Shown here piece by piece: positions 10,828-20,860 of a DNA stretch of 64,000 bases; the first letter of the stretch is position 1; every line of letters begins with the position of its first letter. Under the pieces are notes generated by a model, which was not told where the DNA came from, searched no databases, and saw only the letters and a list, made by a program, of their open reading frames with translations. The DNA lies in contig LR990050.1 of NCBI GenBank assembly GCA_905147135.1, positions 13,204,001 through 13,268,000 of the forward strand, in the 5' to 3' direction. The DNA comes from Blastobasis lacticolella (taxonomy: Eukaryota > Arthropoda > Insecta > Lepidoptera > Blastobasidae). Position numbers and translations under genes: made by a program.

Positions 10828-10991
10828 GTCACGCATTTGGGCGTTCCGCATTCGCGGTCTGCGTTCATTGTTGTGTATTACGTTACATATACATACCCAC
10901 ACAGCAGGCGTTCTGACTGCATCGGTCTGCGAATCAGAATGATTGTACGCTCGAACGCAGAACGTGAACGCGGAACGCTCGAACGCGTGAC
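10828..10991. repeat. 164-bp fold-back element
   Basis: The left end (GTCACGCATTTGGGCGTTCC) and the inverse of the right end (GTCACGCGTTCGAGCGTTCC) match over about 40 bp, continuing through GCGTTC motifs. The GAACGC motif is repeated several times in the right arm. No clear target duplication was seen, so this is a MITE-like or fold-back element of unknown superfamily. Confidence 0.65.
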
Positions 10992-11911
10992 CGCTTTCAG
11001 TTTTATAGTTCCGATAAAATTTTCCTTGAAATAAGGTATCACGATAGCAATCTTTAGAAAATCACGAGAGCTTAAGATTTTAAGAAAGCAATAGGTATTT
11101 GAAGTATAATAAATAAAATGTATTAAATCCACGTTGTTATATGTATAAGCTAAGTGTACAGCAAAACTCTTGTCCACGAAATTATCTGGACCACGAGTTT
11201 CGTTTTCAATTTCTATTCGCAAGCAATCAAACGCCCGCTGCGTGATCCTCTAGTATACCTCTACTGATTCGCTTGCTCAGATCGTCAACAAATTGATGGC
11301 ATAGATAACATAATAAATGTTAAATAGGTTGTAAAGGGAATATTGCTGCGTAGTCTCGGGGCCCAGTGCAAGTGAACGCTCCCGGCGCGCCTCGGGCGCT
11401 GTACTATCACATAAGGGCATTTGATTAAATGGCCCTACATGATAGCCCTGCATAGCAATCTTAGATAGGCGGCCACTTAATTCCACACATGAATTTGCGT
11501 TAACGTAACAAAAAGAACGACAAGTTTTTTATTAACAACGCCGATGCAAATTCTCTCTATTTCAAGAAATAGTATAACTTTCGCTAAACTGCTCTATGGT
11601 GAACGCATCTCATTTTAATATTAATAAGATCGTAAATTGGCGTTCGAATGTGGGTTTTCTAGGGTTGTTGAACGATTCGTGTAGTTTACAATATTGTATT
11701 ACTTCGTTTACTACTCAAGTCATAATTTACAAAAAAAAATCTTTAACAAAGTGCCAAACATCTTCATTTCACCAACAAGAACTTGGTTGTATTCCAATCA
11801 TGGATACGCAACAACGAAATATAGGTAACTCCGCAGGTAACAACCCTAACTTTGCTATTAAAACAACGCCGTATTTAAACACCGCGAGATTTTTATTTAT
11901 TTCCCGTGGGA

Positions 11912-11918
11912 TATAAAG
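11912..11918 (+). promoter_or_regulatory. TATA-like box upstream of candidate exon
   Basis: TATAAAG, followed 44 nt later by a TTTCAGCC initiator-like site and then the candidate start codon at 11990. The spacing is longer than usual (about 30 nt), so this is weak. Confidence 0.2.
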
Positions 11919-11989
11919 TTCGCACAACGCATGCGACCGCGTTTTGTTCGTTTTCAGCCTTCGTTATCGATTATTCAAGTGTCAAATTA

Positions 11990-12032
11990 ATGGTGGAGCT
12001 TCATCAAACGAATAACTTACCAATATTTGTTG
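11990..12032 (+). CDS. Candidate short first coding exon
   Basis: An ATG in fair context (AAATTAATGG) opens MVELHQTNNLPIFV and runs straight into TTG|GTAAGT, a consensus splice donor, at 12033. The 43-nt coding part would end with a split codon. A TATA-like box lies about 80 nt upstream. Short first exons carrying the start codon are common in insect genes. No later exon was identified and the peptide is not recognised, so chance occurrence cannot be excluded. Confidence 0.25.
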
Positions 12033-12321
12033 GTAAGTCGTATTTAATATAAGTTATTGCTGTTATTTCTTAGCGTCGAAGGCCTCTGTTAGTTAACATT
12101 GTAAATAATTAAATTATGAATGTAATGGACGCCCGGTGCCAATAGCGTTTGCTTTGATATAATATCAACTATCTAAACGTTAGTATCGTTATTAATATAA
12201 CAATACAAATGTGATAAAGTATGTTGTAAGCTTCTGGGTTTCTTCTTCGCTGCGTCTAAGACGGTACGGACATAATTGATTTTCAAGTAATCTAACTGGA
12301 TCGTATCGAGAACTTCCATTA

Positions 12322-12440
12322 GAATAGAATAGAAAACCATTTATTTAGTACTCCATGCACACACATCAACTTATACTCAAACAAGAGATATAAATAAATA
12401 TAGCTTCATTTTATCAAAAATACCATTTTAAATAGGTATA
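12322..12440 (-). mobile_element. LINE 3'-tail remnant
   Basis: GAATAGAATAGAAAACCATT followed by a TTTATT-rich stretch resembles the inverted 3' end of a LINE with an ATTCT-type tail. No ORF is preserved. Similar tails flank the LINE at 13954. Confidence 0.35.
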
Positions 12441-12794
12441 CCTAAGCTGTATATGCTCAGCACAGTGTCACCTACCCAATGATTTTCAGCCAAAAAGTAT
12501 TAGTAATCCCGGCTTCCTTTTTTTTACTGGGGGAAAACATTTTCGGATACCTACTCGCCGTCCGAGGATGACAGTCCTACCCACTTAAACCACTACGTTG
12601 CACTCTCGTATTCTCTGTCTCAACGAGATCATGGGACCGGCTACCACACTCTGCAATCTCGATGATATTCCTCCATATACATGATACACCTCTGATATTT
12701 TTTCTCTTCTTGGGGACTTCCTGTCAATCAAGATGGAAAAAGTTGGTGGAGATATATGTGCAAAGTTGGATGGATATAAGATGAAGAGAAGAGG

Positions 12795-13085
12795 AATAAA
12801 ACAATCATCTTGTACTCAATATCTCGATTGTACTCACGCTCGCGAGGGCCCAGGGTCTGGCTTGACCATGATCCAGGATTTGACGATTGCCATCTGAACT
12901 TCGTGAGCCTGTTAACAGGTGAACCTGACCGGATTAGATCATGTTGTTACACATTCCGTCCATCAGCTGTCAGCCGTCTGAATGTGCACGTTTCCTGACA
13001 ATGTTTTCCCTCATCCTAAGAGCATCAGTTAGTGTTCAGCTTACGTATTTAACTTACGCATTGGTACATGGCGGAAAAGAAGAAG
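12795..13085 (-). mobile_element. tRNA-derived SINE copy, decayed
   Basis: The minus-strand copy matches the SINE seen complete at 52377-52764: the CCATGATCCAGGATTTG block, the CTGAATGTGCA block and the 'TAAGAGCATC' block. The internal part is shortened by deletion and the tRNA-like head is missing or unrecognisable. Confidence 0.75.
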
Positions 13086-13900
13086 CAGTCTCTACCATAG
13101 TTTCTGTAGTACCTATCATTCATAGTTCATAGTTTCATTACCCTCATAAATTAAACCCTCGACTAATGTGGACTGAGTTAGTATCAATATCTCTTACACA
13201 CTAGTGCTATTATTATATCAGAGGTTTGTCTTCGAAACTAGTGATCAGTGTGGTGCTTTACCCAGTGACGCAATATGGACTCAAAGCTGAAATCTGCTGT
13301 GAATATTAAGTATGTATATTTTAAAGAATTATTTTTTCAAAATTCTGTGCCTATCCTTGGCATGAGCGTGGGTAAATTGATAATTCTTGTTAGTTTGTAT
13401 GATAATAAATGTGCTTAAAGGTACGCTCACCTACATAGGTACTTACTACTTTTCCTCTGTTCTTTCTCCTTTTGATTGCGTTCAATTCTCTATATTGTGT
13501 AAGTACACATTCCTTACAGTTGAAACCTATTCAAATGAAAGAATTAACAATGAATTAAAGACTAGTATTTTAAAGAGGCGATTTGGTATCTGTAACAAAT
13601 AGTCTCTTGGCACGCTTATTAATTAACTTCATATCCGCACTGTGCAATTACAGTGGTCAGTTCTGATTTGGTAGGTATTAAAGGTGCCAGAGTATATTTC
13701 TTATTTAATTTGCGTCAGTAATTTGCGTCAGACGCCGCCGCCGGCGTGTGATTCTTCAAAATACCAACTTTAGAGGTTTAATTACCAAGTGTTTATTTTT
13801 TTTTTGCGAACGAGTGAACGCATTTTGCGCTCGCGTGTCAGTGAGGCTTATCATTTTTATGCTAATTGAGTTGCATATTGGTTATGGGTAGGTACGTTAT
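13086..13900. other. No gene seen
   Basis: AT-rich sequence with short frames only. The 71-codon frame at 13387-13602 has no motif. A CCGCCGCCGGCG cluster near 13732 stands out but is isolated. Confidence 0.35.
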
Positions 13901-13952
13901 AGCGTTGGTGGACTAAGTAGTGGTTAAGAAGTCCGACTCGTAAGCGGGAAGT
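13901..13952 (+). mobile_element. SINE tRNA-like head fragment
   Basis: GTGGTTAAG..GTCCGACTCGTAAGCG matches the 5' tRNA-like part of the SINE family, plus orientation. It stops exactly where the tail of a LINE begins. The same-orientation SINE body at 16047-16240 may be the other half. Confidence 0.6.
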
Positions 13953-13953
13953 A

Positions 13954-15752
13954 ATAGAAATAGAAATAGAAATAGAAATATTTATTTGTCTAAAAATTTA
14001 CAGGTTTGTATCAATATATTTTGAGATTATTTATTAGTATAGACAAAATGGTCCACGACTCAGCGTTTGGGTGCAGGTAGAACCCACACCCGCTGGTATT
14101 CTGTCATGGCCAGACTTAAGACTAAAAATAACAACGTAAAGTTTAAATATACATACATACACAATTATACAGTTAAAATGGCACAAACAATTAATTAAAA
14201 TAAACTTACAGTGTAAAGGTATTAATATGAGATATACAATTATAATGGCTTAAAAAAAATTAAAATAAACTTTAGGTATTACTAAGAGAATTAGAGAATT
14301 GAATAATTAGATAATTGAACATCACCAGAAACCGTGGTCTAGACCTTCACTCCAGCAGCCCGTGAATAGATTCGCAACAGCCATTTTGCACATTCGTTGC
14401 GGAATGTAGGAAGGGATGAAGTTGCTCGCACTGGAGGTGGGAGGTCGTTCCAGATTCTGGCTGCGGCGTGTTTGAAGCAACCACGGGTGCATGCGAGAGA
14501 TTGTACTTGAAGGAGTAGTAACCGGCCTCTATCTCTAAGATGGCGATTGTAGGTTTTGAACTTCAATTTTTCAAACAAGTAGATAGGACACTCGGTTTTA
14601 AAGAGCGAGCTAAGAAAACAGGAGTACTTGAGAATACGCGAGTTTTCCATGTTTAACATCTGCTTATCTATGAGGTATGGTGTGATGTGGGCCCTTTTAG
14701 GTATTGTATAACAGTACCGCATACAGGCGTTTTGGACCCTTTGAATTGACTTGATTGTTTTGACCAGGAGACAGGGACCGTAAACCAAGTCACAATAGTG
14801 GAGGTGGGATAAAACCAAGCTGTTACATAATTGTAAACGTACGGACGAATTTATAAATGGCCTCAATTTGTATAGCGTTTTGAGAGAGCCGAAGCTTTTG
14901 CCAACTTTTTGTTGAATGTGTTGTTCAAATTTTAAGTTTTCATCTATTAACAATCCCAAGTTTCGTACACATTTTTCTTGAGGTATGACCGCGTTCCCTA
15001 TCTTGATCATTGGTTTGAGATCTTTTATCGCCTGTACTTGGTGCCGTGTCTCACAAATTAGAGATACACTCTTTTTGGGATTCAATACAAGGCCATGCCT
15101 ATTGGACCATTCAGCAATAGAATCAAGATCTAGGTTTAGCCTGGAGGAGCTGCTAGTAACATCCTCTGCAGCAGTTGATGTATGCACGTATATTTGCGTG
15201 TCATCCGCGTACAGGTGATATTTAGCATGGAGAATAACAGAGGAGATGCTAGCTGTGTACATTGCAAAGAGGGTAGGACCGAGAATAGAACCCTGAATTA
15301 CGCCTCTGGTTACCGGAAGAGCTGCAGATTTGACTACGTTGCCTTTACTGTCAACGATTTGCACGATTTGGCTGCGATTGGTGAAATATGACTCGAACCA
15401 GCTGCAAGCACTTGCCGTAAATCCAAAATATTTTAATTTGGCCAGAAGCATTGGAATATGGATACAGTCAAATGCTCTTGAGAAATCAAGTAGCGCCATT
15501 ATAGTTCCCTTGCCCTCATCTACTGCAGTAAGGATATCGTCACAAATATTTAAGAGGGCAGTTGTCGTGCTATGTCCATGTCGAAATCCAGATTGCATTG
15601 TGGGCAACATGTTATTTGTTTCAAGGTAGCGCGTTATCTGCAACTGAACCGCCTTCTCTACGATTTTGGAAAGAGCCGGTAAAACACTGATCGGTCTAAG
15701 ATCATCAAAGTTTTCCAAATTTCCTTTCTTGGGTAGTACTCGTGATGACCTG
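13954..15752 (-). mobile_element. 5'-truncated CR1/Jockey-like LINE
   Basis: The element contains the RT frame 14339-15718, a 3' untranslated part of about 0.37 kb and a terminal (TATTTC)n microsatellite tail (13954-13980, read on the minus strand). In frame upstream of residue 1 the sequence SSRVLPKKGN continues the RT domain until a stop near 15750, which marks the truncation. The N-terminal endonuclease and ORF1 are absent. Confidence 0.85.
14339..15718 (-). pseudogene. Reverse transcriptase fragment of a non-LTR retrotransposon
   Basis: A 459-codon open frame encodes the RT palm and the C-terminal region of a LINE ORF2 polymerase. Visible motifs in order: LRPISVLP (7-14), SGFRHGHSTTTAL (43-55), the first catalytic aspartate in LLDFSRAFD (76-84), RGVIQGSILGP (138-148), the catalytic YADDTQ box (170-175), LGLLIDENL in the thumb-proximal part, and the C-terminal ARIWNDLPPPVR block (about residue 424 onward). 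The polymerase copies element RNA at a nicked target. The catalytic D-DD set is intact, but the endonuclease is missing, so this copy cannot move by itself. The first codon given is TTG; the frame really continues upstream (LPKKGN), so this is not a true start. The lack of an RNase H domain and the WNDLPPPVR block favour a CR1/Jockey-type element. Confidence 0.9.
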
Positions 15753-15788
15753 TGGCCTTAGCTAAGAGGTTGCGTTAATCTGCAATCG

Positions 15789-15880
15789 TTTGTGGTAGAA
15801 AAAATGTATGGGATTTGGCATAAGTTAACGTTATCTGACATAAGCTAACGTTATCTGACATAAGCTGTTTGTGGTAGAAA
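15789..15880. repeat. 20-bp tandem repeat inside a short direct repeat
   Basis: CATAAG(T/C)TAACGTTATCTGA is present twice and begins a third time (15819-15866). On either side lies a direct repeat GTTTGTGGTAGAAA (15788-15801 and 15867-15880). It may be the remnant of a small transposon. Confidence 0.7.
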
Positions 15881-16046
15881 TTCTTGGTCCATAGACAATT
15901 CACGTACTTTCAGTGTACAAAGGAGGCGGATTGGCGGATGATCCTACACAATCAAGAGTCAATGTAGATGTTGGTAGAAATAGTCGAGCTGTCAATTTTC
16001 TACCATACACGCATCACGCAAGCGGAGCTGTCAAAGATGGCTAAAC

Positions 16047-16240
16047 CCCCTGCACATTCAGGCGACTGAATGTGTAACCATGATCCAATCTAGTCAGGTT
16101 CGCCTGTTATTATGGTCACGGAGGTCAGATTGCACTGTGATTTCTTAATCTGCCAAATCCTGGATCATGGTCAAGGCGGACCCCAGAGCCTCTTGCGCGA
16201 GAGCACAACCTGGACATTAACGCTAAGATAATCATTTTTG
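16047..16240 (+). mobile_element. SINE body, 5' part missing
   Basis: Plus-strand copy from CCTGCACATTCAGGCGACTG through the CAAATCCTGGATCATGGTC block to the tail near AAGATAATC. It lacks the tRNA-like head. See the head fragment at 13901. Confidence 0.8.
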
Positions 16241-16418
16241 GTTATTACATTTACTCATGTATCAAAATTTGGTGATGAAATCATGCCACATATAAGTGCA
16301 AATAAACTTACAATTTAAGTATAGAACCATACGAATGGCATAACAATGACAAATTCACTACTTAGCTTACTTACTATAGCAATATAACAAAACAACGCAT
16401 TCGAATCCCCCCACTTAC

Positions 16419-16645
16419 CACACTTCCGTGTAGGCACAACCAGTACCCCCCTCTAACATTACCTCTACCTCCATTGTCACATGGTGGCCGCTGATTGGCT
16501 GACGGGTGACCTCGCGAAGCCGCTTCCGCCAATCAGGGCAAGAGGCTCTAGCCGCGTCTAGCCAGTCTGCGGCGTTAGAAGGCTTGTTCTGCGCATGCGT
16601 CGAGTACCGTTGCGAAAATGTAGATGTTTGATATGCATGAGGCAC
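16419..16645 (-). CDS. Candidate first exon in a CpG-rich promoter-like segment
   Basis: On the minus strand an open frame ends at a consensus splice donor, GTGTG|GTAAGTGG (intron from 16418). Two starts are possible: 16645 (75 codons, MPHAYQTST...) or, more plausibly, 16474 in the context GTGACAATGG, giving MEVEVMLEGGTGCAYTEV before the split codon. The segment upstream of 16474 holds two CCAAT boxes (16494-16498 as ATTGG, 16529-16533 as CCAAT) and an NRF1-like palindrome GCGCATGCG (16591-16599), features of a TATA-less promoter. GC content is clearly above its surroundings. No second exon was recognised and the peptide is unfamiliar, so the gene assignment is inferred from signals alone. 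Confidence 0.3.
16491..16602 (-). promoter_or_regulatory. Possible CCAAT/NRF1-type promoter
   Basis: Two oppositely oriented CCAAT boxes about 35 bp apart and an NRF1-like GCGCATGCG within 110 bp, in CpG-rich sequence, just upstream of the better start of the candidate minus-strand exon. Motif matches alone are weak evidence. Confidence 0.3.
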
Positions 16646-17159
16646 TATTTGGGAACTCTAGGGTTTTATTACGCATTTAATTTTAAAGTATTTGGTATTG
16701 TCTATTACGATATCGAAATCATAGTTGATAATATTATGTAGCGAATTGTAGGTTAGTTTTTTATTGTGTTGTCTGTATTATTGGCTATTTGTAATAAGTA
16801 ATATTTTATTATTACATCCGCTACCTGGATGAGCTCGATTATCCTTTTCTTTATTTTCCGATAGTTTTTTACTGTAGAGATTAATATCCGATTTCACCTA
16901 GTGCTATAAGGGCAGTTATAGCATTTTAGATCACAGGTTTATATAAAAAATATGTCACTTAAAATCCTAACATTTCCTTAAAACTTAGGGTGTGATAGTG
17001 AAAAGAGTACTTTGCAATAAATATTTTTAGGTTGAGTTTGATGTGTACAAAATTAAGTTCACCTAATTTTTTTTTATATTATGTACGTAGTCTCTATTAC
17101 AAAATATACTTATCTAAACGATAATTTAAAATTGTGTGTAGATAATTGCATTTACATTC
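16646..17159. other. AT-rich sequence, nothing recognised
   Basis: No ORF, repeat family or RNA gene is evident. Confidence 0.4.
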
Positions 17160-17400
17160 CGGTTGGTCATCGTCGTCCTAGCGCTTATCCCGGCCTCTAC
17201 CAGGGTCCGCTTTCCTACCCATTCTTCTCCACTTCGCCCCTTCTTCGGCATCCTCGCGTCGTTGCCATTGGCTCTCGCATTCGACTCAGCGATGACAATC
17301 CATCGCTTCTTGGGTCGCCCACGGGGCCTTTTTCCTGATACCGGCAGATTCAGGTACTTCCCACGTATCCCTGAGGCTTACATGCCGATCGGTACATTGT
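17160..17400 (-). mobile_element. RTE-like LINE 3'-coding remnant
   Basis: The minus strand translates to GKYLNLPVSGKRPRGRPKKR followed by W, the conserved basic tail of insect RTE-like ORF2 proteins, then loses similarity. Related copies are at 31195-31335 and 47150-47300. The plus-strand open frames here are antisense shadows. Confidence 0.7.
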
Positions 17401-17734
17401 GTGATTTCGTTTTCATAGTCCCTTTTTATAATTCATACCTACAATCATCTTTAACTACCTACCACACAAAAAATAATAAAAATAGCTACTCGGAAACACT
17501 TCCATTCACAAAAGTGGTCCTCATTTCACATTCGACTCACACTTGACAATTTAGCTTCCGAAAACGCGCTGCCGTGATAGCAATCGGAACTCTTACTTTT
17601 TATATTTTATGCTCACAAAATATTAGTCAAGTGCGGTAGTAACAATATAAGGGGAAGGTTCTGTACACAAAAATAACGCTATTCTGTTCATATATATAAT
17701 TAAGATATTCTTTGTTTGCAGACAATACTGTGTT

Positions 17735-18012
17735 TAACCATGTCGGAATTATAGTTATATAATTAACTAATTGGCCGTGTGGTGTCTGGCAGAGTAAAAT
17801 AGCACCAACCTTTTCGAAACGTTTTCGAGGCAAAAGTTCTAAGCGTCTCCGTAGACTGGAAAATGGGCAGCAGCATTTTCCATTGTTATATTATAACACT
17901 GCAATCTCCAGCCCGCCTGCGAAGCGTGGAGATTATGGCAATAACCTCCCCTTTCGTGGGAGAGGCCCTTAGTCCTGCAGTGGACTGATATGGGCTGTGA
18001 TGATGATGAATT
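17735..18012 (+). mobile_element. Family B RTE-like repeat, best copy
   Basis: A non-coding unit ending GTCCTGCAGTGGACTGATAT and a (GATGAT)n tail, the arrangement seen at RTE LINE 3' ends. It contains a palindromic core (CTCCCCTTTCGTGGGAG). Other copies: 5045, 34250, 42190 (inverted), 47690, 48165 (inverted). Probably a non-autonomous relative of an RTE element. Confidence 0.7.
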
Positions 18013-18230
18013 AACTAGTGGACCCAGCGCGACTTCGTTCGCGCACACCTAGGTAGTACCTACCCTTTTTTTTTACTTATAAACCTTCCTCTTGAACAAC
18101 TCGATCTATGGTTGAAAACCGCATTAAAATCTGTTTCGTAGTTTAAAAGATCTAAGCGTACATAGATTTATAGGGACAGACGGCGGGACGAGACTTTGTT
18201 TTATACTATGTATAAATAGATTCGCGGAGT
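18013..18230. repeat. Family A RTE/SINE-like 3'-end repeat
   Basis: Starts ACTAGTGGACCCAGCGCGAC and ends TTTTATACTATGTATAAATA, with the GGACAGACGG block before the end. This very common lepidopteran-type repeat has further copies at 29909, 38776 (inverted), 41468 and 43351. It abuts family B directly. Confidence 0.7.
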
Positions 18231-18715
18231 TTACCCTCAATAGTTAATTGTAACCCCTTCCCTAAAAATATTATTATGAGACATTATCTATTTAAGCACA
18301 CGTTTTTCCAGTAGCAGTAATGCAGCTTTTAGTACAGAATATCACATCGACTTTCTTCTTTTTTTTTAGAATTATTTCCCGAATTTTTGAACGTCTGAAC
18401 GGGCCCGGAACGTAATAACCAAATTTTACGCGTATCTACGCGGGCATAAGCTGTAAGTACCTATATATAACAAATTGATAAAACTCTTACTAAAGTCGCA
18501 TTTCCGACATTCTACAAGAGCTTATTCACACGGAACGTCAATCCGAAAGAGATGTCACGTACGGTCAATTTCACCGTCATTACGTGAAACGTGTCATAAT
18601 CCACAGCAAGTTGGCGCCAGATTTTTATTGTTCCGAGTGTACGGTGGCATCCAACCCTTATATAGACGAGACGTGTCTTGAATCTGGAATCAACATGATT
18701 TCTTTTTCATTGCAG

Positions 18716-18843
18716 TAGGAAATATGTCCGACGAATGTCTAGTTAGATACTTTCATAGAAAAGACATCAACGCGGTCAACTTGGAATTTATTTCATTTAT
18801 TTTATTGTTAGATACACTTAGAAAATTATATTTTCGGTGCTAA
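18716..18843 (+). other. Open frame behind a strong splice-acceptor-like site
   Basis: TTTCTTTTTCATTGCAG (ending 18715) is a good acceptor. Eight bases later an ATG opens a 39-codon frame, MSDECLVRYFHRKDINAVNL..., ending at 18843. A terminal exon is conceivable, but no matching donor or upstream exon was found and the peptide has no known motif. Confidence 0.18.
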
Positions 18844-19275
18844 TATAAAATTATTGATGACACAACACTGATATTATAATGTTCAATGTTAAATGTTGAG
18901 GCTTGATTGTAATTATAATGTTGTACTTACTATATAGGTAGATAAAGCAGAAAAAAAAACAACACTGATATATTTCCGTTGTAGAAATAATAATAATTAT
19001 GGTGTCTTCTATACAAAAGAGTGTGCCTGCTAATGACAATTTTTTTATAACTCTAGCAATTTACCGTGAATGTAAAACAGACAGGGACAGATGCGAGAGG
19101 TTCGAAAATAGTTCTCTACTATTTTAGATTGTTGTTCTTAGGTTTATTTATTAGTTGAACGGAAAAAAAAATCAGTACCCGTATTAAAAATGAACACAAA
19201 TGCTACCAATTATCGTTGTACGAGCAAACATGGCAGCCAACGAAAAACTGTTCCCATGATTGCCACAATCGAACC
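18844..19275. other. AT-rich sequence, nothing recognised
   Basis: No ORF or repeat family identified. Confidence 0.4.
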
Positions 19276-19680
19276 TCATAAAATTCGTGCAACAATTACC
19301 AAAATTGATATCATCATAAAATAATGCCTAATTGCGGTCGCCATTAAGCCCGACAAGTAGCAATTTGACAATAACATTGTTGTGATTGACAAAGGTACAG
19401 TGCCACACAGGTGGCCAAAAGTGGAACTAAGTGTCGCCGTCTTGAGATGTAATTTTGCCGTCAACACCAGCGACGCTGTCACAAGGTCTGATAAGTTTGT
19501 GGGCCTGTACAGTGACCGAGTGATTCCATTCATTGGAAGAGATAGTCCGAAAAACAGGGCTTTACAGAGCAATACGTGTAATTTAAAATGATTACAGTCC
19601 ATTAAAATGGCGCTTTTTAAATTGTGTTGAAAGGTGATTTCCGAAGAAAAGAAATCTGTCTCAGGGGTGGCAAACGGCAA
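19276..19680 (-). other. Unrecognised 134-codon open frame
   Basis: An ATG-started frame (MPFATPETDFFSSEITFQHN...) with several hydrophobic patches but no known domain. The block is somewhat more GC-rich than its flanks (19380-19560). It could be an exon, the remnant of an old element, or chance. No splice or promoter signals single it out. Confidence 0.15.
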
Positions 19681-19878
19681 TCTACCGTTGGACTTGTATG
19701 CCCAATATTTAAAGTAGCATTTATGTCGACACCTTAAATTATGAAGTGGTAAAATAAAATATTACTGTTATTATTCGTAAAGTAAGACGCCGCATTTTAA
19801 TTATTGTTTACGAATTTTTCGAAATTTCAATAACGATTGAATTCAGGTTTCAACAATGTAAATAAAAATAAATATCAA

Positions 19879-20192
19879 CTATCTTGGCGTTTATGTCCGA
19901 CATGACCATGATCAAGGATTTGGTAGATCAGATTATTATATTGGGGTGACCTCCGTGACCTTGCTACTAGGCGAACCTACCCAGTTTAGATCATGGTTAC
20001 ATTTAGTCGACTGAAAGTGCAAGTTTCATCACGATGTTTTCCCTCACCGTAAGGGCATCGGTTAGCATTAACCTAATGTACATAACTCAGAAAAGATTTA
20101 ATGGTACGTGGCCATAGTGGGATTCGAACCCGAGACCTCTCGCTATCAGGTCGGATACCTTAACCACTTGGCCACCGAGGCTCCGACGGGAA
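19879..20192 (-). mobile_element. Near full-length tRNA-derived SINE
   Basis: Minus-strand copy with the tRNA-like head at the right end: A-box-like TGGCCAAGTGG (rc near 20170) and B-box-like GGGTTCGAATCCC (rc near 20110), followed by the family body and ending near 19879. Moderately diverged. Inferred to be transcribed by RNA polymerase III when active. Confidence 0.85.
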
Positions 20193-20639
20193 ATTAAAAC
20201 AACGAATAAAAATAGGTCGTAACATCTATTATTCTTCGTCAAAACTTTGTCAGCTCGGAAATTTTTATCGATTATACGACGACAAAATAATAATTCTAGC
20301 TAACTGAAATTATGTAAAATTACTTCATTAGTCTCATGTAAATGTCCATTGTCCATACAATAATGTTGCATTATAAGAAAATTATCAAGTACATAATAGT
20401 CATTATATTTCAAAATAAGCTATAACCATTACTTGCTCTAGTAATAAAATTTCCAAACATAGCGAATAATTAGAAAAAAAATAGACTAGTTTCTGCAAAA
20501 TAATAGCGTGCCATGAATTTTTACGCCCGTAATTTCAATATTTAACAATACCGGTTTCAGAATATTCTCCAATAGCCAATAAAGGCGGATTCAATTTTGT
20601 TGAAACATTTTAACCGGTATGTTTAATTCTAGTAGGTAG
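20193..20639. other. AT-rich sequence, nothing recognised
   Basis: No gene or repeat identified. Confidence 0.4.
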
Positions 20640-20860
20640 ATACTAGCCTCTGTATCAAGCCTGATGGCTTACCAGGTCTACTTGGGTGGTACCCATCACA
20701 CATGCTAGGCGGTGTAAACTGCTTATATCGAAACGCAACAATGCTTGCTTTGATGGGTCTCGCAAAAGGATGATGTAACAAGCACATAGCGGCTAAGTCT
20801 TTCTTGGGCTTACTTTTAGCATAAACAGCTACCTGTCGTATCTCGATATTGTAGATGCTT
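20640..20860. repeat. Probable decayed dispersed repeat
   Basis: Contains CTGCTTATATCGAAACGCAA, TGATGGGT and AGCCTGATGGCTTACCAGG. These blocks look like an interspersed element, but the family could not be named. An 82-codon antisense frame here has no motif. Confidence 0.3.

Noticed and set aside
20100..20182. A tRNA gene
   Set aside because: The A/B-box region belongs to a SINE head; no cloverleaf can be completed and the SINE body follows.
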